Source: Roseospirillum parvum
GTDB taxonomy: Bacteria > Pseudomonadota > Alphaproteobacteria > Rhodospirillales > Rhodospirillaceae
NCBI RefSeq assembly: GCF_900100455.1
Contig: NZ_FNCV01000001.1
Location: forward strand, 661,093 to 725,092
DNA: 64,000 nt
Direction of reading: 5' to 3'
Below are positions 36,030-46,121 of the stretch, one piece after another; position 1 is the first letter of the stretch; each line of letters starts with the position of its first letter. The translations under genes were made by a program, and so were the position numbers. The notes below the pieces were generated by a model. That model did no database searches and was not told the DNA's origin. It was given only the letters and a program-made list of their open reading frames with translations.

Positions 36030-38261
36030 ATGACCGACACCCCCTCCAGCGCTCCCCAGACCCCCGCCGGGCCGACCGACAGCCAGGCGACCCCCGAACT
36101 CGCCCCTGAGCTTGCCCAGGCGACGCCCGAGGATTTGGGCGCGGTGCTGGAGGGCGGCGCCGGTCTGACGGTGACCGAAACCGTGGCCCTGCCGGGCGCC
36201 GGCCAGCGCGCCGTGGTCCCGGCCACCTTCGGCACCACCTACGCCATCGCCGCCGATCAGGTCTCCTTCGCCCAGGAGGGGCCGAGCCTGGTGGTGTCCA
36301 CCGAGCAGGGCGAGGTGGTCCTGCAGGACTTCTTCGTGCTTGCCGACACCGGCCTGCCGCCGGCGCTCAGCCTGGCCGACGGGGCGGTGATCACCATCGA
36401 CGACGTCATCGCCGCCATTCCCGGCTTTGATGCCGACGCGGTCGCCACGGCGGCCGGCGGCGGTGCCGGCGGCGGCGGCGGCGGGGCCGCCTTCGCGGCC
36501 TTCGACCCGGGCGCCCTGGGCGACGGGCTGGAGCAGCTCGACCTTTTGGACAACCTGGATCTGGCCTTCACGCCGCCCCAGAACGTCGACGAGGAAGTGA
36601 CCCCGACCGGCGACGCCGAGGTGGAGGACCTGACCGACGCGCCGGAGTCCACCACCCAGCTTTTGACCGTCACCAACTTCGACGGCGAGGCCGGCTACCA
36701 CAACACCTTCGGCTATTACGTCAAGGACGCCGATGGCAACCCGACCAGCGGTCAGATCATCTGGGCCGACGCCTCCAACGACAATTTCGGCGCCGTCTTC
36801 CAGTTGGCCGGCTACAGCCAGGATCAGATCGGCTTCTTCATCATCCCCGACGGCGAGCGCAAGAACAGCCGCAACGACGATCTGGTCGATGGCGCCCGCA
36901 TCGAGTTCGTGGAGATGGACGGCCGCTTCGTCGCCACCCTGAACGGCGAGCCGCTGGACGGCTTCGATCGCCGCAACATGGCGGGCGAGGGCACGACCTA
37001 TCCCTTCGTCCTGTTCGACAACCCCGGGCTGAACGAGGGCTACGAGTTCCGCGTCGGCGGCGGCACCGACTACAACAATGACGACCAGGTGGGCGGCGGC
37101 AAGTCCCGCGAGGACTTCATCAACGATCTGCTCCTTGAGGATTTCGCCGGGACCGGCCAGCCGATGGCCACGCCCAGCACCTGGGAAGACCTGACCGATG
37201 GCGGCGACCGCGACTTCAGCGACGTTCAGGTGACCATCACCTGGACCGACGCCGGGGACCCGGAGACCCTGGGCCGGGTGATCGAGCAGGGCGAGGAGAC
37301 CATCTACAGCTTCCTCGAGCAGATTGCCCAGACCTTCAGCCAGCAGGAAGAAGGTGCCCGCCAGCTCCGGCAGACGTGCGAGGAGAGCGTGCCCAGGACG
37401 CAGATCGTCGGGCTGATCCCCGAGGTCGACTATGGCACCGACGCCCCGGTCGGCGACGGCCTGAGCTTTGCGCGGGCGGTCGACGGCCAACCCACCAATC
37501 TGCTGGTGCCGTTCGCCGAGGGCGCGCCGGTGATCCTGCGCTGGGTCGACGCCACCACCCTCAAGGGCGTGGTCGACCTGACCCTGTCGCCGGACGGCGA
37601 GGGCGCGCCGACCAGTCTGTCGATCGACGCCTTCACCATCGAGCTGAACGGCGACGGCACCTACACCTTCACCCTCCAGGCTCCGGTGTTGCCGGCCGAC
37701 TTCTTCGCCGACGAAGAGGGCTATGGTCAAATGGTCGAAGGGTATCTGCCGAGCTTCGTCGACCTGGACATCGAGGACGCCATCCTGGCCACCGACGCCA
37801 GCGGCCAGACCCTGGCCATCGACTTCTCGCTGCGCATCGGCGGGGGTGAGCTGTTCGAAGAGTATGGCAGCACGCCGATCGGCCTGGACGATGTGGTTCT
37901 GTCCGGCACCACCGAGGGCTATGACGTGGTCATGGGCGACCTCTACTCGCGCGATACCCTGGAAGGCGGCGCCGGTCCCGACACCTTCGTCGTCGGCTTC
38001 GGCGACACGGTGGCCGATTTCAATGCCGCCGAGGGCGACCGGCTCGACCTCGACGCCCTGTTCGAGGCCCTCGATCCCGGCTTCGATCCCGAGGGCGGGG
38101 TCCAGTTCACGGCCGGTTTCAACGAGGCGACCGGCGTCGTGACCATCGACACCCTGGACAAGGGGTGCGCGGACGCATCGTTCACCGTCGAGGGCATGAC
38201 CGACGCCGACTTCGCGGCCATGGTCCAGGCCAACCAGAACGTGGACAACCCCATCGGCTGA
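36030..38261 (+). CDS. Type I-secreted surface protein with DUF4114 domain
   Basis: The 743-residue, strongly acidic protein has no N-terminal signal peptide. An N-terminal module (about residues 45-135; VVPATFGTTYAIAADQV, GEVVLQDFFVLAD) is typical of alphaproteobacterial RTX/adhesin starts and may serve in retention. A glycine-rich linker follows (about 142-155). A DUF4114-like domain covers about 235-405 (AGYSQDQIGFFIIPDG, TDGGDRDFSDVQVTI). The C-terminus has a degenerate RTX motif and the acidic type I secretion signal region (LEGGAGPDTFVVGFGDTVADF). It is probably an exported surface or matrix protein. The secretion apparatus is not in the window. Two c-di-GMP/phosphorelay genes follow. 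Confidence 0.75.
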   Translation: MTDTPSSAPQTPAGPTDSQATPELAPELAQATPEDLGAVLEGGAGLTVTETVALPGAGQRAVVPATFGTTYAIAADQVSFAQEGPSLVVSTEQGEVVLQDFFVLADTGLPPALSLADGAVITIDDVIAAIPGFDADAVATAAGGGAGGGGGGAAFAAFDPGALGDGLEQLDLLDNLDLAFTPPQNVDEEVTPTGDAEVEDLTDAPESTTQLLTVTNFDGEAGYHNTFGYYVKDADGNPTSGQIIWADASNDNFGAVFQLAGYSQDQIGFFIIPDGERKNSRNDDLVDGARIEFVEMDGRFVATLNGEPLDGFDRRNMAGEGTTYPFVLFDNPGLNEGYEFRVGGGTDYNNDDQVGGGKSREDFINDLLLEDFAGTGQPMATPSTWEDLTDGGDRDFSDVQVTITWTDAGDPETLGRVIEQGEETIYSFLEQIAQTFSQQEEGARQLRQTCEESVPRTQIVGLIPEVDYGTDAPVGDGLSFARAVDGQPTNLLVPFAEGAPVILRWVDATTLKGVVDLTLSPDGEGAPTSLSIDAFTIELNGDGTYTFTLQAPVLPADFFADEEGYGQMVEGYLPSFVDLDIEDAILATDASGQTLAIDFSLRIGGGELFEEYGSTPIGLDDVVLSGTTEGYDVVMGDLYSRDTLEGGAGPDTFVVGFGDTVADFNAAEGDRLDLDALFEALDPGFDPEGGVQFTAGFNEATGVVTIDTLDKGCADASFTVEGMTDADFAAMVQANQNVDNPIG

Positions 38262-38341
38262 TCCACCCGACAACCAGAGGTGACCGGTCCGGGTGGGGTT
38301 TTCGCGGCCCCCTGACAGCCCCGCCCTGGACCGGCCACAGC

Positions 38342-38373
38342 GGCCCCCGCCCCGGAATACCGGGGCGGGGGTC
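38342..38373 (+). terminator. GC-rich hairpin after the secreted-protein gene
   Basis: CCCCCGCCCCGG (38344-38355) pairs perfectly with CCGGGGCGGGGG (38360-38371) across an AATA loop. It lies 80 bp after the stop codon; the T tail is poor. Confidence 0.6.
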
Positions 38374-38491
38374 GTCTGTTCGGGGTCCCGGGCCGGATCA
38401 ATTATCCGCGACAGGCGACCCTGGATCGTCTAGAGTGGGTCTCATAAAATTAACCTAAAATGCCCACCAAGGAGCTCCCGCTTTAGGGGCC

Positions 38492-39805
38492 GTGCTATCT
38501 CGGATGCGTGATCCTTCCCGTCGACGGTCCGTCCTCCTGGTCGAGGACAATCCCGGTGATGCCCGCCTGATCGAGATCCTGCTTGCCTCCTCCGGGGGCG
38601 AGCCTTTCGAGGTCGTCCACGCCCCCACCCTGGGCGAGGCGCTGGGCCGGCTTGACGCCGCGCCGGTGGACGTGGTGCTGCTTGATCTGTCGCTGCCGGA
38701 CTCGTTGGGCCTGGACACCGTCGACCGCATGCGGCGGGCCCATCCGGAGTTGCCCATTGTCGTGCTGTCGGGCACCGGCGACGACGATCTGGCCCTGGAA
38801 GCGGTCAAGCGCGGCGCCCAGGACTATCTGGTCAAGGGCAGCGCCGAGGGCGATCTGATCCGCCGCGCCCTGCGCTACGCCATCGAGCGCCACACCCTGG
38901 CCCGCCGTCTGATGCAGGCCGAGGCCGCCTTCCGCTATACCGACAGCGGGCTGATGGTGTTCGATCACGATTTCCAGGTGGCCCGGGTCAATCCGGCCTT
39001 CACCCGCCTCACCGGCTTCGAGGGCAACGAGGTGGTCGGCCTGTCGGCCGGTGATCTGGACGGCTGGCATGTGGAGGGGCCCAGTCTGACCCGCATCCTG
39101 GGCTGGGTCGCCGAGCGCGGCGGCTGGGATGGCGAGGTGGTGGCCCGGCGCAAGGATCAGGCCACCTTTCCCGCCCTCGTCCGGGTCAACCCCATGCGCG
39201 ACCCGATGGGCGCCGTGGCCGGCTATGTGGCGGTGCTGACCGACATCACCGACCACAAGCGTCACGAGGCCGAATTGGTCCGCCGGGCGACCACCGATGC
39301 CTTGACCGGACTGCCCAACCGGCCGCGTTTCGAGGCCCTGCTGGCCGAGATCCTGGAAGCCCTGACCCACGGCGAGCGGCGCGGCGACGTGGGGCGGGTC
39401 GGGCTGTTGTTCGTCGATCTGGATCACTTCAAGGACGTCAACGACACCCTGGGCCACGACGCCGGCGACGAGCTTCTGCGCCAGGTCGCCGACCGTCTGC
39501 GCCGCGCCGTGCGAACCTCCGACACGGTGGCCCGCCTGGGCGGCGATGAGTTCACCATCCTGCTCACCCGCATCGCCGATCTGGCCGACGCCGAAACGGT
39601 GGCCGGCAAGGTGGTGCGCAGCCTGTCCCGTGCCTTCACCATCGGCGAGGATGAGGTGAGCATCTCGGGCAGCGTGGGCATTGCCCTGGCCCCGGAGCAC
39701 GGCAGCAACGGCGAAGCCCTGCTGCGCGCCGCCGACCACGCCATGTACCGCGCCAAGCGGGCCGGCAAGAACACCTTCGCCAGCGCCGGCCGAGACGCCG
39801 CCTGA
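38492..39805 (+). CDS. Diguanylate cyclase with REC and PAS domains
   Basis: Translation may start at GTG 38492 or ATG 38504; the product is about 437 residues. A receiver domain ([13 protein letters not shown], phospho-Asp in VVLLDLSLPD, Lys in DYLVKG) is followed by a PAS domain (about 145-265) and a GGDEF domain with an intact RLGGDEF catalytic site. RTSD, five residues upstream of GGDEF, is a standard inhibitory I-site. It should make c-di-GMP when phosphorylated. It follows the secreted-protein gene and precedes a stand-alone receiver gene. Confidence 0.9.
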   Translation: MLSRMRDPSRRRSVLLVEDNPGDARLIEILLASSGGEPFEVVHAPTLGEALGRLDAAPVDVVLLDLSLPDSLGLDTVDRMRRAHPELPIVVLSGTGDDDLALEAVKRGAQDYLVKGSAEGDLIRRALRYAIERHTLARRLMQAEAAFRYTDSGLMVFDHDFQVARVNPAFTRLTGFEGNEVVGLSAGDLDGWHVEGPSLTRILGWVAERGGWDGEVVARRKDQATFPALVRVNPMRDPMGAVAGYVAVLTDITDHKRHEAELVRRATTDALTGLPNRPRFEALLAEILEALTHGERRGDVGRVGLLFVDLDHFKDVNDTLGHDAGDELLRQVADRLRRAVRTSDTVARLGGDEFTILLTRIADLADAETVAGKVVRSLSRAFTIGEDEVSISGSVGIALAPEHGSNGEALLRAADHAMYRAKRAGKNTFASAGRDAA

Positions 39806-39914
39806 GCCGTGCCGCGGATGCCTGGACGGCGCCGCCATCGCCGGGCATAGTGGGCCGGAAAGAGTGGGCGGGCAGGGCGCCTGGGGGCCCGCCGAACCGG
39901 GAAAGAGCAACGAC

Positions 39915-40352
39915 GTGACCGACGGGCTGGACATCCTGCTGGTGGAGGACAACCCGGGCGACGCCCGGCTGGCCTCGGAAGCCTTCAAGGAAGGCAACAT
40001 CGCCACCCGCCTGCACATCGTCCAGGATGGCATCGAGGCCCTGGCCTTCCTGCGCGGCGAGGGCACGGGCGGTGGCAGCCACCGGCGCGCCCCGGACCTG
40101 ATCCTGCTCGACCTCAACCTGCCCAGGAAGGATGGCCGCGAGGTGCTGGCCGAGATCAAGAACGATCCGGCCCTGCGGCGTATTCCGGTGATCGTGCTGA
40201 CCACCTCGCAGGCCGAGACCGACATCAGCCACAGCTATGACCTGCACGCCAACTGCTACATCGTGAAGCCGGTCGACTTCGACCGCTTCATCGAGGTGGT
40301 CAAGGGCATCGAATCCTACTGGTCGTCGCTGGTCCGACTGCCCCGGCGCTGA
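39915..40352 (+). CDS. Single-domain response regulator (Rcp1-like)
   Basis: A GTG start at 39915 gives a 145-residue stand-alone receiver: ILLVEDNPGDARLASEAF, LILLDLNLPRKDGREVL (phospho-Asp), VIVLTTSQAETDI and CYIVKPVDFDRF. The DNPGD and LPRKDG wording matches Rcp1-type regulators that are phosphorylated by bacteriophytochromes or hybrid kinases. It has no output domain and probably relays phosphate. No cognate kinase is adjacent; the diguanylate cyclase upstream is the likely functional partner. Confidence 0.85.
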   Translation: MTDGLDILLVEDNPGDARLASEAFKEGNIATRLHIVQDGIEALAFLRGEGTGGGSHRRAPDLILLDLNLPRKDGREVLAEIKNDPALRRIPVIVLTTSQAETDISHSYDLHANCYIVKPVDFDRFIEVVKGIESYWSSLVRLPRR

Positions 40353-40365
40353 CCTGCACAGCCCT

Positions 40366-40393
40366 CGGCGGCCCCGGTGATCCAGGGCCGCCG
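40366..40393. terminator. Hairpin between convergent genes
   Basis: CGGCGGCCC and GGGCCGCCG form a 9-bp stem with a 10-nt loop in the 50-bp gap between the response-regulator gene and glgP. It has no T run, so it may stop transcription only weakly from either side. Confidence 0.45.
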
Positions 40394-40402
40394 GGAGGGG
40401 GA

Positions 40403-42883
40403 TCAGGCCTGCTTCAGCGGCTTGATGCGCCAGATGTCCTTGGCGTAGGTGTGGATCGAGCGGTCGGAACTGAACATGCCCATGTTGGCCACGTTCAGCA
40501 CCGCCATGCGGGTCCACGCCTCGGGATCGCCATAGGCCGCCTCGACCCGGGCCTGGGTCTCGGCATAGCTGGCGAAATCGGCCATCACGAAGTAGTGGTC
40601 GCCGTTGCGCAGAAGGTTGTCGACCACCGGCTGGTAGCGCCCCGGATCGTCCGGGCAGAAGAAGCCGCCGCCGATCTGGTCGACCGCCCGCTTGAGGTCG
40701 GCGTTGCCGTTGTAGAAGTCCCACGGGTGGTAGCCCAGGGTGCGCTTCTCGGCCACTTCCTCGGCGGTCAGGCCGCAGATGAAGATGTTCTCGTCGCCCA
40801 CCGCGTCCTTGATCTCGATGTTGGCCCCGTCCAGCGTGCCGATGGTCAGCGCGCCGTTGAGCGCGAACTTCATGTTTCCGGTGCCGCTGGCCTCCATGCC
40901 GGCGGTGGAGATCTGCTCGGAGAGGTCGCTGCCGGGGATCACCACCTCGGCCGTGGAGACGTTGTAGTTGGGGATGAAGACCAGCTTCAGCCGGTCCTCG
41001 ATGGCCGGGTCGTTGTTGACCACGTCGGCCACGTCGTGAATCAGGCGGATGATCAGCTTGGCCATGTAGTAGCCGGGGGCCGACTTGCCGGCGATCAGCA
41101 CGGCCCGCGGGTGGGCCGGCGGGTTGCCGTCCTTGATCCGGTTGTACAGCACGATCACGTGCAACAGGTTCAGAAGCTGGCGCTTGTATTCGTGGATGCG
41201 CTTGACCTGGGCGTCGAACATCGCCGCCGGGTCGAGCACCACGCCGGTGCGCGCCTCGACCAGGGCGGCCAGACGTTCCTTGTTGGCCCGCTTGATGGCC
41301 TGCATGCGCTCGCAAAAGGCGCTGTCCGTGGCCTGCGGTTCCAGGCGGTGGAGCTGCGAAAGGTCGGTCACCCAGTCGGTGCCGATGGCCTCGCTGATCA
41401 GGCCGGCGAGTTGGGTGTTCGACTGCAACAGCCAGCGCCGCTGGGTGATGCCGTTGGTCACGTTGACGAACTTCTCGCCCATCATGCCGGCGAAGTCGGC
41501 GAAGACGTGCTGGCGCATCAGATGGGTGTGCAACTCGGCCACCCCGTTGACCTTGTGGCTGCCGACCACGGCCAGATGGGCCATGCGGATCTGGCGCGCC
41601 TTGTCATCGACCAGCGACAGCCGGCCCAGGATGTCCGGGCGGCCCGGGAAGTGGCGCTTCACCTCGGTCAGGAAGCGGTGGTTGATCTGGTAGATCAGGT
41701 CCAGATGGCGCGGCAGGATGCTTTCCAGCATGCTGATCGACCAGGTTTCCAGGGCCTCCGGCAGCAGGGTGTGGTTGGTGTAGCTGAAGGTCTGGCGGGT
41801 GATGTCCCAGGCCTGATCGAACTCGTAGCCGTGCACGTCGATCAGAAGGCGCATCAGCTCGGGCACGGCCAGCGCCGGGTGGGTGTCGTTGAGCTGGATG
41901 GCGACCTTCTCGTGGAGGTCGTCCAGGTTGTCGTGATGGCGCCGCAAGTGCCGGGCCAGGATGTCCTGCAGCGAGGCGGAGACGAAGAAGTACTCCTGCT
42001 TGAGGCGCAGCTCCTGGCCCATCAGGGTGGTGTCGGCCGGGTAGAGCACCTTGGACAGGTTTTCCGAGATGGTCTTGTCCTTGACCGCGTCGATGTAGCT
42101 GCCGGCGTTGAACACATCGAGGTCGAAGTCACGGGTGGCCCGGGCCGACCACAGCCTGAGCTTGGTCACCACCCCGGAGCCGAAGCCCGAAACCGGCACG
42201 TCGTAGGCCATGGCCATGACGTCCTCGGTGTCCACCCAGTGGCAGACCGTCTTGCCGCTTTCTTCCTTGAAGCAGGTGATGTGGCCCCCGAAGCGCACCG
42301 GGAAGAGGATGGCCGGGCGCTCGAACTCCCACGGGTTGCCGTAGCGCAGCCAGGTTTCCGGGTGCTCGACCTGTTGGCCGTTCTCGATCTTCTGGTTGAA
42401 CATGCCGAATTCGTAGCGGATGCCGTAGCCGAAGCCGGGGTAGGCGTGGGTGGCCAGGGAATCCAGGAAGCAGGCGGCCAGTCGCCCCAGGCCGCCGTTG
42501 CCCAGGGCGGCGTCGAACTCGACCTCGGCCACCTCGTCCAGTTCCTGGTCCAGCGACTTCAGGGCCTCGCGCACCCGTTCGACCAGACCCAGCGACCACA
42601 GGTTCTTCATCAGGCTGCGGCCGGTCAGGAACTCCAGCGACAGGTAGTAGACCCGGCGCACATCCTGGTCGTACTCGACCCGGGCGGTGTTCAGGTACTG
42701 CTCGGACAGGATGCCGCGGACCAGCGAGGCGGTGGCGTACAGCCAGTCGCGCGCCACGGCGAATTCGGGATCGACGCCCACGGTGTGGATCAGGTAGCTG
42801 ACCAGACGCTCCTTGATGGCTTCCACGCTGCCCACGTCGATCAGGGCGCTGTCGGTGGAGACCCGGTCGGAAAGTTCCCTCAT
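40403..42883 (-). CDS. glgP: Glycogen phosphorylase
   Basis: The 826-residue enzyme matches glycogen/maltodextrin phosphorylases: GNGGLGRLAACFLDS near residue 120, the VQLNDTHPALAVPELMR segment, MFDAQVKRIHEYKRQLLN, and EASGTGNMKFALNGALTIGTLDGAN with the PLP-binding Lys. It releases glucose-1-phosphate from alpha-1,4-glucan. It lies 72 bp downstream of glgA in the same direction, so storage-glucan synthesis and breakdown are encoded together. Confidence 0.95.
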   Translation of the reverse strand: MRELSDRVSTDSALIDVGSVEAIKERLVSYLIHTVGVDPEFAVARDWLYATASLVRGILSEQYLNTARVEYDQDVRRVYYLSLEFLTGRSLMKNLWSLGLVERVREALKSLDQELDEVAEVEFDAALGNGGLGRLAACFLDSLATHAYPGFGYGIRYEFGMFNQKIENGQQVEHPETWLRYGNPWEFERPAILFPVRFGGHITCFKEESGKTVCHWVDTEDVMAMAYDVPVSGFGSGVVTKLRLWSARATRDFDLDVFNAGSYIDAVKDKTISENLSKVLYPADTTLMGQELRLKQEYFFVSASLQDILARHLRRHHDNLDDLHEKVAIQLNDTHPALAVPELMRLLIDVHGYEFDQAWDITRQTFSYTNHTLLPEALETWSISMLESILPRHLDLIYQINHRFLTEVKRHFPGRPDILGRLSLVDDKARQIRMAHLAVVGSHKVNGVAELHTHLMRQHVFADFAGMMGEKFVNVTNGITQRRWLLQSNTQLAGLISEAIGTDWVTDLSQLHRLEPQATDSAFCERMQAIKRANKERLAALVEARTGVVLDPAAMFDAQVKRIHEYKRQLLNLLHVIVLYNRIKDGNPPAHPRAVLIAGKSAPGYYMAKLIIRLIHDVADVVNNDPAIEDRLKLVFIPNYNVSTAEVVIPGSDLSEQISTAGMEASGTGNMKFALNGALTIGTLDGANIEIKDAVGDENIFICGLTAEEVAEKRTLGYHPWDFYNGNADLKRAVDQIGGGFFCPDDPGRYQPVVDNLLRNGDHYFVMADFASYAETQARVEAAYGDPEAWTRMAVLNVANMGMFSSDRSIHTYAKDIWRIKPLKQA

Positions 42884-42955
42884 GCTCGTGCCCTCTGGAT
42901 GACGGGTGGCGGTGAATGGCGATGGTGGGACGCGCCCGACCTCGGTCCGGGTCTG

Positions 42956-44470
42956 TCAGGGCGCCTCGGCGGCGGCGGCGCGGGGGGTGAAGTCGCCCCC
43001 GCCGCCGCCATGGCGGGCCGTCTGCTCGCACAGCCGGGTGAACAGGCGTTGATAGCCCTCGGCGGCCCGGTCCCAGCCGAAGTCGCGGGTCATCGCCCGG
43101 CGGCGCACCTGGGCCCACGACTGCGGCCGGCCGTACAGGGCCAGGGCCCGGTCGATGGCTGACATGATTCCAGAGACGCTGGGTTCGTCAAAGACAAATC
43201 CTGTGCCGTCGCTGCCATCCGGGGTGGCGTCCTCCACCGTGTCGGCCAGCCCGCCGGTGCGCCGCACCACCGGCAGGGTGCCGTAGCGCAGGGCGTAGAG
43301 CTGGGTCAACCCGCAGGGCTCGAAGCGCGACGGGGCCAGGAACAGGTCGGCCCCGGCCTGGATGCGGTGGGCCAGCGCCTCGCCATAGCCGATGAAGGTG
43401 CCGACCCGGCCCGGGTGGGCGGCGGTCAGATGGTGCAGGGCCTCGACCAGACCGGGATCGCCGCTGCCGAGAATGGCCAACTGGCCGCCCCGGGCGATGA
43501 TTTCCGAGGCGGCGCCGATCACCAGATCGACCCCCTTCTGGGGGATCAGGCGCGAAACCAGCCCGAACAGCGGGGCGTTGGGGGCCGGTTCCAGGCCCAA
43601 TTCGTCCTGCAGGTCGGCCTTGCAGGTGGCCTTGCCGGCCATGTGGTCGAGGTCGTAGCGGGCCATCAGATGGCCGTCCTGGGCCGGGTTCCATTCCTCG
43701 GCGTCGATGCCGTTGAGGATGCCCGACAGCCGTCCCTCGGCGGCCATCCCGGCGAGCAGGCCATCGAGGCCGCGGCCGCCGCCGGGGGTCTGGATCTCGC
43801 GGGCGTAGGTGGGGCTGACCGTGGTCACGTGGTCGGCGTGGTAGCAGCCCGCCTTGAGATAGGAGACATAGCCGTTGAACTCGACGCCGTTGATGGAGAA
43901 GGCGCTGTCCGGCAGGTCGATCATGCCCAGCACCTCGGGCCCGCACAGCCCGAGGTAGTCGATGTTGTGGATGGTGAAGACCACGGCCGGCCGTTCGGAC
44001 GGCCCGGCCGCGAAATGCAGATAGGCCCCGACCAGCCCGGTCGGCCAGTCGTGGGTATGCACCACGTCGGCCCGCCAGCCGGGAACCAGCCGTCCCAGGG
44101 CCAGCTCGGCGCCGACCCGGGAGAGGGCGGCGAAGCGGTGGAAGTTGTCCGGATGGTCGTTGCCCTGGGCGTCGACGTAGGGGCCGCCGGGACGGTCGAA
44201 CAGGGCCGGGCAGTCGAACAGTTCGACCCGCACCGGCCCCAGGTAGCCGCCGATCAGCCGGCAGTCGCCAAGCCCCGGCAGCGGCGGGGCGATGGGGCGC
44301 GGCGGGCCGGCTGGCTCGAGCGCCGCCGCGATGCCGGGATAGGCCGGCAGCAGACAGCGCACGTCGTCCCCCCGATGCACCAGGGCCCGGGGCAGGGCGC
44401 CGGCCACGTCGGCCAGGCCGCCGGTCTTGATCAGCGGGTGCAGCTCGGAGGTAACGGACAGGACGCGCAT
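42956..44470 (-). CDS. glgA: Glycogen synthase
   Basis: The long frame begins at 44710, but ATG 44470 (MRVLSVTSELHPLIKTGGLADV) is the standard GlgA N-terminus with the ADP-glucose-binding KTGGL motif; the 504-residue length fits the family. The C-terminal GT5 Rossmann domain shows SRLIPQKGVDLV and SRFEPCGLTQLYALRYGT. It extends alpha-1,4-glucan from ADP-glucose. It is divergent from glgC across a 350-bp region with a 14-bp tandem repeat. Confidence 0.94.
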   Translation of the reverse strand: MRVLSVTSELHPLIKTGGLADVAGALPRALVHRGDDVRCLLPAYPGIAAALEPAGPPRPIAPPLPGLGDCRLIGGYLGPVRVELFDCPALFDRPGGPYVDAQGNDHPDNFHRFAALSRVGAELALGRLVPGWRADVVHTHDWPTGLVGAYLHFAAGPSERPAVVFTIHNIDYLGLCGPEVLGMIDLPDSAFSINGVEFNGYVSYLKAGCYHADHVTTVSPTYAREIQTPGGGRGLDGLLAGMAAEGRLSGILNGIDAEEWNPAQDGHLMARYDLDHMAGKATCKADLQDELGLEPAPNAPLFGLVSRLIPQKGVDLVIGAASEIIARGGQLAILGSGDPGLVEALHHLTAAHPGRVGTFIGYGEALAHRIQAGADLFLAPSRFEPCGLTQLYALRYGTLPVVRRTGGLADTVEDATPDGSDGTGFVFDEPSVSGIMSAIDRALALYGRPQSWAQVRRRAMTRDFGWDRAAEGYQRLFTRLCEQTARHGGGGGDFTPRAAAAEAP

Positions 44471-44534
44471 CGGGACTACCAAGGAATTCGGATCGGCCGG
44501 GTCGGCGGCTTGGACAGGGATGCCGGAGGCCGTC

Positions 44535-44590
44535 GGAAAATCGGTGCCGGAAAATCGGTGCCGGAAAATCGGTGCCGAAAAATCGGTGCA
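44535..44590. repeat. 14-bp tandem repeat, four copies, between glgA and glgC
   Basis: GGAAAATCGGTGCC occurs three times exactly (44535, 44549, 44563) and once as GAAAAATCGGTGCA (44577). It is 65 bp upstream of the glgA start in the divergent region (44471-44822), so it could be a multimeric regulator site controlling glycogen synthesis. The rest of the region shows no gene. Confidence 0.85.
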
Positions 44591-44822
44591 CCGCGCGACG
44601 GACCTCGGCACGGCGCGACAATCCGGGAAATTGTCCCCCTGCGCAACAGCTAATCGGTTACGGTCCGACTGCCGCGCCAATGGGCAGCCAGCCGGGATGC
44701 GGCCGGGCATGGCGCCGATGTTACCGACAATTTCATGACGGGGTCATTGAAAGGGCCCGGGGCAGGTGGCACATTCCGTAGCGAATCAGGCTTTTCCAAC
44801 CCTTCGAGGCAGCGAGGACCCC

Positions 44823-46103
44823 ATGGCCGACCGGGACGTTGTTCCCCCCGCCGATATTAACCTGGAGTTGCGCAGTACCCTGGCGCTGGTGCTTGCCGGC
44901 GGTCGCGGCTCGCGGCTGATGAACCTGACCGATGAGGAGGCCAAACCGGCCGTGCCTTTCGGTGGCAAGTTCCGCATCATCGACTTCCCGCTGTCCAACT
45001 GCATCAACTCGGGCATCCGCCGGGTCGCCGTGCTGACCCAGTACAAGGCGCACAACCTGATCCAGCACGTGCAGCGCGGCTGGGGCTTCCTGCGCGCCGA
45101 GATCAACGAGTTCATCGAGCTGTGGCCGGCCCAGCAGCAGACCCGCGACGAAAGCTGGTACAGGGGGACCGCCGACGCGGTGTACCAGAACCTGACCATG
45201 ATGGCCCGCCATCAACCCAAGTATGTGCTGATCCTGGCCGGCGACCACGTCTACCGCCAGGACTACTCGCGCATGCTGGCGCACCACATCGAAAGCGGCG
45301 CTGACGTGACGGTGGGCTGCGTCGAGGTGCCGCGCGCCGAGGCCACGGCGTTCGGCGTGGTCGGCGTCGATGGGCACGATCGCATCACCAGCTTCCTGGA
45401 AAAGCCGGCCGACCCGCCGGGCATCCCGGACGATCCGGAGCGTGCCTTCGCCAGCATGGGCATCTACCTGTTCTCTTACGATTTCCTGGTCCAGGAGTTG
45501 ACCCGCGATGCCGACGACGCCGCCTCGGCGCGCGATTTCGGCAAGAACATCCTGCCCTATCTGGTCACCGCCGGGGCGCACCTTCAGGCCCACCGCTTCT
45601 CGGCCAGCTCGATCTCCTCGCCGGGGCAGAGCGAGCCCTACTGGCGCGATGTCGGCACGTTGGACGCCTACTGGGCGGCCAACATCGACCTGACCTCGGT
45701 GACCCCGGACCTCGACCTTTATGACTCCCGCTGGCCGATCTGGACCTATCAGGTGCAGCGGCCCAGCGCCAAGTTCGTGTTCGACAACGACGACCGCCGC
45801 GGCATGGCGGTCGACTCGGTGGTCAGCGCCGGCTGCGTGGTTTCCGGCTCGACCGTGCGCCGCTCGCTGCTCAGCAACAACGTGCGGGTCAACTCCTACT
45901 GCACGGTCAGCGACACGGTGGTCCTGCCGGACTGCAACATCGGCCGGCGCAGCCGCATCAGCCGGGCGGTGCTCGGCTCCGGCTGTCAGATTCCGGCAGG
46001 GCTGGTGGTCGGCGAGGATGCCGAGGCCGACGCCCGGCGCTTCCACCGCACCGAGGGCGGCATCACCCTGATCACCCAGTCCATGCTCGACGCCCTGGAC
46101 TGA
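44823..46103 (+). CDS. glgC: Glucose-1-phosphate adenylyltransferase
   Basis: The ATG at 44823 after GAGG gives a 426-residue ADP-glucose pyrophosphorylase: [32 protein letters not shown] at the N-terminus (described here in part: GGRGSRL for [12 protein letters not shown] for the activator site), FLEKPADPP for glucose-1-P, and a C-terminal left-handed beta-helix ([13 protein letters not shown]). It makes ADP-glucose for GlgA. It is divergent from glgA/glgP and convergent with ubiX. Confidence 0.95.
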   Translation: MADRDVVPPADINLELRSTLALVLAGGRGSRLMNLTDEEAKPAVPFGGKFRIIDFPLSNCINSGIRRVAVLTQYKAHNLIQHVQRGWGFLRAEINEFIELWPAQQQTRDESWYRGTADAVYQNLTMMARHQPKYVLILAGDHVYRQDYSRMLAHHIESGADVTVGCVEVPRAEATAFGVVGVDGHDRITSFLEKPADPPGIPDDPERAFASMGIYLFSYDFLVQELTRDADDAASARDFGKNILPYLVTAGAHLQAHRFSASSISSPGQSEPYWRDVGTLDAYWAANIDLTSVTPDLDLYDSRWPIWTYQVQRPSAKFVFDNDDRRGMAVDSVVSAGCVVSGSTVRRSLLSNNVRVNSYCTVSDTVVLPDCNIGRRSRISRAVLGSGCQIPAGLVVGEDAEADARRFHRTEGGITLITQSMLDALD

Positions 46104-46121
46104 GGCCTTGGGGCAGGGGGC

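Noticed and set aside
41085-41693. 202-residue plus-strand frame inside glgP
   Set aside because: Ser/Arg-rich antisense shadow of a conserved enzyme gene.
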